Source: Clostridium sp. 27_14
GTDB taxonomy: Bacteria > Bacillota > Clostridia > TANB77 > CAG-508
Direction of reading: 5' to 3'
DNA: 28,874 bases
NCBI GenBank assembly: GCA_001916035.1
Contig: MNRQ01000021.1
Coordinates: 1-28,874 of the forward strand
Below are positions 23,452-28,874 of the stretch, one piece after another. The notes beneath the pieces are model-generated. The model saw nothing but the letters and a program-made list of their open reading frames with translations, searched no databases and was not told where the DNA came from. Position numbers and translations under genes: made by a program. Each line of letters opens with the position of its first letter. Within the stretch, counting starts at the first letter, position 1.

Positions 23452-24411
23452 TTAAATTTGTTGCATAACTTCTATAACTAACTTCCAAACTCCAAATGCA
23501 CCAAAGATAGCTATACAGCCAACCACATACGCAATTAAGGCTTTCTTTACATCTGCCTGTCCATCTACACCAGCTAACATAAACTGTATTCCTAAAGCTA
23601 ATCCTACTACAACAGCAACACCTATACCTATTTGTAATGCTATATTATAAATTGTAGATGAAAAATCTTGCAAACTTTTTGAATCTATTGAATCACTTTT
23701 ACTATTAGCAACAAAAGAATCCGCATCTGTCATCATATCATCTAATGTCGAACTAGCATTTCCAGCTGAAACTATTCCAGGTTGATTATATATTTTATTA
23801 TTTTTTTCTTCAGAATTTTTTATATCTTTTTCACTAACTTGATTTTCATATATAGTCGGTTCTTTTTTTAATGCTTGTATAGCCTCTGAATACATACTTT
23901 GTATATCAGAATCCTCTAAAGTTTTTTTACTATTTAATTTATCCATTTCTTCTACTTTTTTTATAAGTTGCTCATACAATTTCTTCTTTTTAGTTTTATC
24001 CTTTTCTTTAGCTATTTTATCGGTATATAAATTAACAACCTCTTTTCTCTTCTTTTTCCAAGCATCATTATCTAATTTTCCACTATTATCCCCGCTTTTA
24101 TTTCTTGTTTGTATTAAATTCATAACATCTTCTTTTATTCCCGTATCATCTGGATAATGAGTAGGCCCCCTTCCTTCCTTTAGCAAGTCCATTTCCTTAT
24201 CAGTAGGCCCTTTTACAAATCTCTCCAATTCCGCCGTGGTTAATTTTGACTGATCGGATGCCCACATATCTATAAAATAGTTATAAAAAGCATCCCATGG
24301 ACCATCAGCTTTATGACCTTTATATTCATCTGCAAAAACCACAGTTAAATTTCCCATAATAAATGCAAAAATAAAAAAAATAAATATAATTTTCAATCCT
24401 TTTTTCTTCAT
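23452..24411 (-). CDS. Long VirB2-like pilin 2 with extended N-terminal domain
   Basis: A 319-residue secreted-membrane protein. Signal peptide about 1-27 (ends TVVFA before DEYK). Residues about 28-200 form a unique charged, largely helical region. Residues 201-319 hold the conserved block: EEKNNKIYNQPGIVSAGNAS, TLDDM, a short spacer, then two helices (about 255-280 and 290-315) around GVDGQADVKKALIAYVVG, the VirB2/TrbC pattern. The last 119 residues match the neighbouring protein at 24438 at about 80% (24 differences by hand count), while the upstream parts are unrelated-looking. That suggests tandem duplication with replaced or fast-evolving outer domains. Start ATG 24411 lies behind GGGGG. 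The two genes are 26 bases apart and likely share a transcript. Confidence 0.82.
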   Translation of the reverse strand: MKKKGLKIIFIFFIFAFIMGNLTVVFADEYKGHKADGPWDAFYNYFIDMWASDQSKLTTAELERFVKGPTDKEMDLLKEGRGPTHYPDDTGIKEDVMNLIQTRNKSGDNSGKLDNDAWKKKRKEVVNLYTDKIAKEKDKTKKKKLYEQLIKKVEEMDKLNSKKTLEDSDIQSMYSEAIQALKKEPTIYENQVSEKDIKNSEEKNNKIYNQPGIVSAGNASSTLDDMMTDADSFVANSKSDSIDSKSLQDFSSTIYNIALQIGIGVAVVVGLALGIQFMLAGVDGQADVKKALIAYVVGCIAIFGAFGVWKLVIEVMQQI

Positions 24412-24437
24412 ATAATAATCCCCCTTTTAATCCATTT

Positions 24438-25334
24438 TTATATTTGTTTCATAACTTCTATAATTAACTTCCAAATTCCAAATGCTCCAAAAATAGCTAT
24501 ACAACCAATAACATAAACTACTAATGCCTTCTTTACATCTGCTTTTCCCTCTACACTAGACAACATAAATTGTATTCCTAAAGCTAACCCTACTACAACA
24601 GCAACACCTATACCTACTTGTAATGCAATATTATAAATTGTAGATGAAAATTCCTGCAAATCTGTAGCATTTATAGTCTTTCCTTTCGAATCTGAAATAA
24701 AAGAATCTGCATCTGTTATCATGTCATCTAATGTAGCACTTGCATTTCCAGCCGATACTATTCCGGGCTGATTATAAATTTTATTATTTTTCTCTTCCTT
24801 ATCTTCTTTTTCTTTTTCATCATCACCAGTGAGAGTATTATGATTTTTAGATTCCTGTTCATCTCTTTTTGAAGAATTATTTTTTGTAGTCTCCGCCTTT
24901 GTTTCTGCTTTTTCAAATTCCTTTGCTATATCTTTTTTTCCCGCTTTTTTGAATGTATTCTTAAATTCAGTAATTTTAGATTTCACAGAATCAACTAAAG
25001 TAGTGTTATCTGTTTTCTTTTTTTGCGAATATAACGCACTATATATATCAGCTGCATACTTTTTATTTTTAGGATCTAATCTATTCGCCAAAGTCTGAGA
25101 TATTTCTGCTAAAAATTTAGCATCATCATCATCATCTACTTTGGAATCATACTCTATTTGTAAATATTTATTTACCCATGCTACTGCATTTTCTGAATTA
25201 ATATTTAAAGTGCCATCATCTAAAACATATGTAGTATCATTCACAAAATCAGTAATTGTCATCGCTTTAACTTTCGTTGCTAACAATATAAAAAATATAA
25301 ATATTATTATCATAAAAATAATCTTTTTCTTCAT
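24438..25334 (-). CDS. Long VirB2-like pilin 1 with extended N-terminal domain
   Basis: A 298-residue protein, the first gene of the locus. Signal peptide about 1-24 (MKKKIIFM... ending TKVKA). The middle (about 25-179) is charged, with a helical Lys/Glu-rich part. The final 119 residues (about 180-298) carry the same block as the protein at 23452: KIYNQPGIVSAGNAS, then two helices around SVEGKADVKKALVVYVIG. ATG 25334 is chosen as the start because AAAGGA (25343-25348) is eight bases upstream and a signal peptide follows directly; the frame is open 26 codons farther to 25412, but that would place non-signal sequence first and overrun the promoter (25371-25399). Confidence 0.82.
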   Translation of the reverse strand: MKKKIIFMIIIFIFFILLATKVKAMTITDFVNDTTYVLDDGTLNINSENAVAWVNKYLQIEYDSKVDDDDDAKFLAEISQTLANRLDPKNKKYAADIYSALYSQKKKTDNTTLVDSVKSKITEFKNTFKKAGKKDIAKEFEKAETKAETTKNNSSKRDEQESKNHNTLTGDDEKEKEDKEEKNNKIYNQPGIVSAGNASATLDDMITDADSFISDSKGKTINATDLQEFSSTIYNIALQVGIGVAVVVGLALGIQFMLSSVEGKADVKKALVVYVIGCIAIFGAFGIWKLIIEVMKQI

Positions 25335-25370
25335 ATTTCTATTCCTTTCAAAATGCAATAATCTAATTAT

Positions 25371-25399
25371 ATTATAGCAAAGTATAAACTTTTTTACAA
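25371..25399 (-). promoter_or_regulatory. Leading promoter of the T4SS locus
   Basis: Minus strand TTGTAA (25394-25399), 17-bp spacer, perfect TATAAT (25371-25376), 36 bases before ATG 25334 of the first pilin gene. Confidence 0.7.
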
Positions 25400-25532
25400 T
25401 ATTTTTCGACATAAAAACATGTTAAAAAACTAAAACAAAAATTAACAATAAAACTTTATTACAATAAAAATTTTAGCTTTTCCTATAAACACTATTAACA
25501 TAAAATTAAGTTCAAACTACTTCACAGAAAAG

Positions 25533-25565
25533 AAAAAAGATATAAAGAATTTAATCTCTATATCT
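25533..25565 (-). terminator. Terminator of the tRNA-Ser transcript
   Basis: On the minus strand AGATATA (25565-25559) pairs with TATATCT (25544-25538), followed by a T run (25537-25533). It starts eight bases after the 3' CCA of tRNA-Ser(GCU). Confidence 0.55.
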
Positions 25566-25573
25566 ATCTGTTA

Positions 25574-25663
25574 TGGCGTAGGTGAGAGGGTTCGAACCTC
25601 CGCGCCGATTACTCGACCTAGCAGTTTAGCAAACTGCCCCCTTCACCACTTGGGTACACCTAC
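25574..25663 (-). tRNA. tRNA-Ser(GCU)
   Basis: A 90-base tRNA with encoded CCA (25574-25576 as complement). The acceptor stem GTAGGTG/CACCTAC is perfect, the T-arm reads GGTTCGAACC, and the long variable arm is typical of serine tRNA. The anticodon GCU (25628-25630) sits in loop TTGCTAA. Confidence 0.95.
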
Positions 25664-25735
25664 ATAATATAAAATAAAAAGATATAAAACAAAAAATCTA
25701 CTTTCATAAATTCATGGTCTTATATCAAAAATTGT

Positions 25736-25827
<92 letters not shown>

Positions 25828-25868
25828 AAATAAAAACAAATGTCAACTTGTGCCTCACGACAGTATTT

Positions 25869-25897
25869 ATATTACCATTTTTAAAAACATTTGTCAA
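25869..25897 (-). promoter_or_regulatory. Promoter of the two tRNA-Ser genes
   Basis: Minus strand TTGACA (25892-25897, perfect), 17-bp spacer, TAATAT (25869-25874), 41 bases before tRNA-Ser(UGA). Confidence 0.75.
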
Positions 25898-25998
25898 TAC
25901 AAAAACTCAATTTTTTGCAAAAACATTTAGCACTTTAAAATTAAAATATAACTATTTTACAAAAAAGTTATATAACAATATTGTTTTTTTGTAAAATC

Positions 25999-26041
25999 GG
26001 CTTATAATCAAATCTCAAGCTTTAAAATTTGATCATAAGCC
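25999..26041 (-). terminator. Terminator of the parA-parB-DUF4446 group
   Basis: A 15-bp stem with one mismatch, GGCTTATAATCAAAT (25999-26013) with ATTTGATCATAAGCC (26027-26041), is followed on the minus strand by GATTTTAC. It lies 42 bases after the DUF4446 stop. Confidence 0.7.
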
Positions 26042-26083
26042 ACATATTTTTAGGTTTTACCTTAAGTCATATTTTCTATTTTT

Positions 26084-26602
26084 CTATTTATCTAGTTTAT
26101 AAATATTTTTAGAATTTATTGCCTTATCAATAGCCAATTTTTCTTCCTCAGAAATAGTATAAGGAGATTTACCTTTTTCAACAGGCTTTGCATAAATATT
26201 AGACATTTCTCTTGAATATATTCCATTCATAACAACACCTGTATTATCTTCATCAAGTAATGCTAATGCAAAACTCAAATCACTACCAGTATCTTTAAAA
26301 GCATTATATCTAACTATTCCTATTTTTTGAACACATCCTGATAATTGATTTCCCATTTCTTTGCAAATTAAATGTAATTCTGAATTTTGCCTTTCAACTT
26401 TTTCTACCCTATACATATAATTTTCCAAATCTTCTTCAATATTTTTTCCATTACCTAATTTCTTCATAAATTGCTTATAACGCTTATTCAAATTAGATGT
26501 TTTTATAATTAAAACAACATAACTAATAAGTAATACTATTAATAAAATAGCAAAAATAATTAAAAAATTATCTGTTTTTAATAAAGCCATAATATTTTCC
26601 AT
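26084..26602 (-). CDS. DUF4446 family membrane protein
   Basis: A 172-residue protein with one N-terminal membrane segment (about 10-31), a coiled-coil-like part (about 38-75, SNLNKRYKQFMKKL onward) and a C-terminal domain with the family's IVRYNAFKDTGSDLSFALAL stretch. It matches DUF4446, a family known from Firmicutes next to parB; its function is unknown. ATG 26602 is chosen because AAAGG lies nine bases upstream; two more ATG codons before it fall on top of that site. It follows parB by 18 bases and so is the third gene of the parAB operon. Confidence 0.88.
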   Translation of the reverse strand: MENIMALLKTDNFLIIFAILLIVLLISYVVLIIKTSNLNKRYKQFMKKLGNGKNIEEDLENYMYRVEKVERQNSELHLICKEMGNQLSGCVQKIGIVRYNAFKDTGSDLSFALALLDEDNTGVVMNGIYSREMSNIYAKPVEKGKSPYTISEEEKLAIDKAINSKNIYKLDK

Positions 26603-26620
26603 AATCATCATCCTTTCACG

Positions 26621-27466
26621 CTACTTCATTAAATTTAAAATTCTTTCTAAATCATCATTACTACTATATTCTATTATAATTTTTCCCTTCTTCCTTCCTG
26701 CATCTAGTCTAACCTTAGTTCCAAAAAAATTCTTAAAAGTATTTTCTATATCCTGATATAAAATTTGTTTTCTCTGTAACTGTTCTTTAGATTCCGGATG
26801 TTCTTTTTGCATAGCATGTTCTGCTTGCCTTACAGTAACACCTCTTTCGATCATCTTTAAAGCCATCGCATATTGTTTTTCCGGGTCTTGAATAGAAAGT
26901 AAAGCTCTACAATGACCTTCTACTAGTTTTCCCTCTTTCACAAGTTCTAATACTCTTGGATCCAAATTAAGTACTCTTAATGTATTACAAATAGCACTTC
27001 TACTTTTTCCTAACTGTTTTGCAACTTCTTCTTGCGTCATTCCATATTTTTCAACAAGATTTTTTATTCCCATCGCCTTTTCATAAGCATTCAAATCTTC
27101 TCTTTGCAAATTCTCTATAAGAGATATCTGCGAATTAATTTTTTCATCATCTTCACGTATAATAGCTGGTATTTCTTCAATTCCTGCTATTTTGCAAGCT
27201 CTCCATCTTCTCTCTCCAGCTATTATAGAATAATATCCATCTTTTTTAGCTACAACAATTGGTTGAATAAGTCCATATTTTTTTATTGACTCTGCCAACT
27301 CTTCTAATGCCTCTTGATCAAATACTTTTCTAGCTTGTTCCTTATTTGGCTCTATTTCAGTTACTTTTAGCTTTTTAAATATATCTGTTTCCTGTTGTTT
27401 CTCTTCATCTGGTACTGGTCCAAATAAAGCATCCAAACCTTTCCCTAAACCTGATTTTTTTGTCAT
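26621..27466 (-). CDS. parB: Chromosome partitioning protein ParB/Spo0J
   Basis: A 281-residue centromere-binding CTPase. The N-terminal LGKGLDALFG motif that stimulates ParA is present. The ParB domain (about 35-125) has the IIAGERRWRACKIAG box and the SLIENLQREDLNAYEKA box, which form the CTP pocket. A helix-turn-helix for parS follows (MTQEEVAKQLGKSRSAIC), then the C-terminal dimerisation part. ParB loads at parS sites near the origin and works with ParA in segregation. Start ATG 27466 behind AAAGGAG is preferred to an upstream ATG at 27496 because it gives the standard N-terminus. It lies 41 bases after parA. No parS-like 16-mer is seen in the window. Confidence 0.95.
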   Translation of the reverse strand: MTKKSGLGKGLDALFGPVPDEEKQQETDIFKKLKVTEIEPNKEQARKVFDQEALEELAESIKKYGLIQPIVVAKKDGYYSIIAGERRWRACKIAGIEEIPAIIREDDEKINSQISLIENLQREDLNAYEKAMGIKNLVEKYGMTQEEVAKQLGKSRSAICNTLRVLNLDPRVLELVKEGKLVEGHCRALLSIQDPEKQYAMALKMIERGVTVRQAEHAMQKEHPESKEQLQRKQILYQDIENTFKNFFGTKVRLDAGRKKGKIIIEYSSNDDLERILNLMK

Positions 27467-27507
27467 TCTCACACAGCTCCTTTCTTTATTAAGCAATATT
27501 TACTTTT

Positions 27508-28296
27508 TTATTCCATATGTCTAGCTTTCTTTTCTTCATCGTTTTTCTTCAAGAATTCCTTTGTAAATTTATCATAACTTTTTGCCCCCTTTGAACGAGG
27601 ATCATATTCTGTAATTGGCATACCATAACTTGGTGCTTCACTTAATCTAACATTTCTAGGTATTACAGTCTTATATACTTTATCTCCAAAGTATTTTTTT
27701 ACCTCTTTAACAACTTGATTAGACAAATTTGTTCTTATATCATACATTGTAAGCAAAGCTCCCTCTATTTGTAAATTTTTATTAAGATGTTTTTTTACCA
27801 AATTTACTGTATTTAAAAGTTGTCCTAAGCCTTCTAACGCATAATATTCACATTGTACTGGTATTAAAACACTATCAGAAGCTGTAAATGAATTTAACGT
27901 TATAAGACCTAATGATGGAGGACAATCTATCAAAATATAATCAAAGCTATCTTTTATTTCGTCCAATTTTTCTTTCAATCTCTGCTCTCTTGACATCATT
28001 GATACCAATTCTACTTCTGCTCCAGCCAAACTTATGTTTGATGGGCATATATATAGATTTTTTACAGATGTTTTTACTAACGCTTCTTGCATTTGTGTAT
28101 CTCCTACAAGAATATCATAAGTAGAAAACTCTACTTTTCTATCTGTTCCAAGTCCACTTGAAGCATTTCCTTGTGGGTCTGCATCTATTAGCAAAACTGT
28201 TTTTCCTTTTTTTGCTAAAAATGTACATAAATTAACAGTTGTAGTTGTCTTACCTACACCACCTTTTTGATTAGCTACTGATATAACTTTTCCCAT
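27508..28296 (-). CDS. parA: Chromosome partitioning ATPase ParA/Soj
   Basis: A 262-residue Walker-type ATPase that, with ParB, moves and regulates the chromosome origin. The deviant Walker A KGGVGKTTTT is at residues 11-20, the A' box DADPQGNASS at 38-47, and Walker B ILIDCPPSLGLIT near 120-133. The sequence YKTVIPRNVRLSEAPSYGMPI is the usual conserved C-terminal segment. Start ATG 28296 lies behind GGGGGC. Length is normal for the family. Promoter at 28357-28385. With parB and DUF4446 it forms one operon next to rsmG, an arrangement common near the origin of Firmicute chromosomes. Confidence 0.96.
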   Translation of the reverse strand: MGKVISVANQKGGVGKTTTTVNLCTFLAKKGKTVLLIDADPQGNASSGLGTDRKVEFSTYDILVGDTQMQEALVKTSVKNLYICPSNISLAGAEVELVSMMSREQRLKEKLDEIKDSFDYILIDCPPSLGLITLNSFTASDSVLIPVQCEYYALEGLGQLLNTVNLVKKHLNKNLQIEGALLTMYDIRTNLSNQVVKEVKKYFGDKVYKTVIPRNVRLSEAPSYGMPITEYDPRSKGAKSYDKFTKEFLKKNDEEKKARHME

Positions 28297-28356
28297 TTAT
28301 CTGCCCCCATTTTATAGTTAAATTTTATTTATTAGTCTTATTTTGTTTATATATAC

Positions 28357-28385
28357 ATCATATATAATTTTTTTTAAAAAGTCAA
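28357..28385 (-). promoter_or_regulatory. Promoter of the parA operon
   Basis: Minus strand TTGACT (28380-28385), 17-bp spacer, TATGAT (28357-28362), 60 bases before the parA start. Confidence 0.65.
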
Positions 28386-28407
28386 TGTATTTTTTATAAT
28401 TTGCAAA

Positions 28408-28437
28408 AAAAAATTTGAGTTTTTAACTCAAATTTTT
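28408..28437 (-). terminator. Terminator after rsmG
   Basis: AAAATTTGAGTT (28410-28421) pairs perfectly with AACTCAAATTTT (28425-28436), with flanking A and T runs, so it works on the minus strand after rsmG. It insulates the parA promoter from rsmG. Confidence 0.75.
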
Positions 28438-28541
28438 CTTTTATATTATCTTTCACATTTTTTAGTAAAATCCTCATTTTTCAAGCATTTGCTAACTTTA
28501 TATTAAATACAACCTTTTTTATTTTTCAATGTTTTCACATT

Positions 28542-28874
28542 TTACTTTATTGGTTCTTTTGCTGGAATACCTGCTTTTCTAGGATATTTATTAGGCGTTC
28601 CTTTTTGTTTTTTTATTGAAACTATATTTCTTCCCATATCTGTATCTGCTAAAAAGAAAGTATCTATCTTTTCTATTTTACCTCCTAAAATATTTATTGC
28701 TTTTTTTGATTCTTCTACTTCTTCTTCAACATTTGAACCTTTCATGCATATACATTTTCCTCCTATTTTAACTAAAGGCAACACATATTCAGAAAGAACA
28801 CTTAAATTAGCCACTGCTCTTGACGTTACATAATCAAATTTTTCTCTATATTTTTTATCTTTTCCTAAATCTTC
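28542..28874 (-). CDS. rsmG: 16S rRNA (guanine-527-N7) methyltransferase RsmG (C-terminal part)
   Basis: The C-terminal 110 residues of RsmG/GidB, which methylates N7 of G527 in 16S rRNA using SAM. The frame is open from the window edge (28874) to TAA at 28542. The segment FDYVTSRAVANLSVLSEYVL contains the family's RAVA motif, followed by PLVKIGGKCICMKG and the end ...RKAGIPAKEPIK, all characteristic. The N-terminal SAM-binding half lies beyond the window. Internal ATG codons are not starts. The gene sits directly upstream of parA, as in many Firmicutes. Confidence 0.93.
   Translation of the reverse strand, partial: EDLGKDKKYREKFDYVTSRAVANLSVLSEYVLPLVKIGGKCICMKGSNVEEEVEESKKAINILGGKIEKIDTFFLADTDMGRNIVSIKKQKGTPNKYPRKAGIPAKEPIK

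Noticed and set aside
23143..23481. A plus-strand open frame of about 112 codons
   Set aside because: It runs antisense through the 45-residue gene and its terminator and promoter, ends inside the pilin gene, and has no ribosome binding site.
25574..25663. tRNA-Ser(GCU) 3' end as an integration (att) site for the T4SS block
   Set aside because: I looked for a second copy of the tRNA 3' end (GAGGGTTCGAACC... to CGCCA) on the far side, up to about 6100, and saw none. No integrase is present in the window either.
27466..28541. parS sites near parAB
   Set aside because: No 16-mer close to TGTTTCACGTGAAACA was seen in this stretch or elsewhere in the window. It may lie outside.

Overview
The window is very AT-rich bacterial DNA with Clostridia-like content. 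It has the rsmG-parA-parB-DUF4446 cluster usually found near the chromosome origin, two tRNA-Ser genes, a GerM-type sporulation/germination relic, and a 1455-residue BadF-type activase fusion. Strong AGGAGG-like ribosome binding sites and TTGACA/TATAAT promoters fit a low-GC Firmicute, probably an uncultured or gut Clostridia lineage. This placement is inferred from gene families, not from a database search.

Layout, left to right. 1-597: end of a TrmN6-like tRNA adenine methyltransferase gene (minus strand, cut by the window edge). 709-924: small lysine-rich protein (plus). 1004-1490: frameshifted GerMN-domain gene (minus). 1713-6080: giant acyl-CoA dehydratase activase fusion (plus). 6081-6594: no gene, but a nested inverted-repeat element and a long T-rich tandem repeat. 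6595-7449: patatin-like phospholipase (minus). 7573-25334: about 18 kb of minus-strand genes that make up a type IV secretion system (T4SS). 25574-25827: tRNA-Ser(GCU) and tRNA-Ser(UGA). 26084-28296: DUF4446, parB and parA. 28542-28874: end of rsmG.

The T4SS locus is the main interest. Read in its own direction, from high to low coordinates, it encodes: two long VirB2-like pilins with nearly identical C-termini, a 45-residue membrane peptide, two short VirB2-like pilins, a PrgI/VirB3-like protein, a membrane-anchored VirB4-N-like protein, a VirB4 ATPase, a VirB6-like polytopic protein, a VirB8-like protein, an 1848-residue wall hydrolase, and a second VirB8-like protein with three repeat units. 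No VirD4 coupling protein, relaxase, integrase or transfer origin is recognisable here, so DNA transfer is not the obvious job.

The hydrolase is exceptional. One membrane-anchored chain appears to carry an M23 endopeptidase, an SGNH esterase, an M15 peptidase, a serine DD-peptidase/beta-lactamase-like domain, a 3D domain, a GH24-type lysozyme and an NlpC/P60-like cysteine peptidase. Together these could attack glycan strands, acetyl groups and peptide bridges of peptidoglycan. The pilin genes each sit behind good promoters of their own, while the machinery genes form one compact operon ending at 7528-7565. A patatin phospholipase gene without a signal peptide follows directly and is a possible, unproven, cargo.
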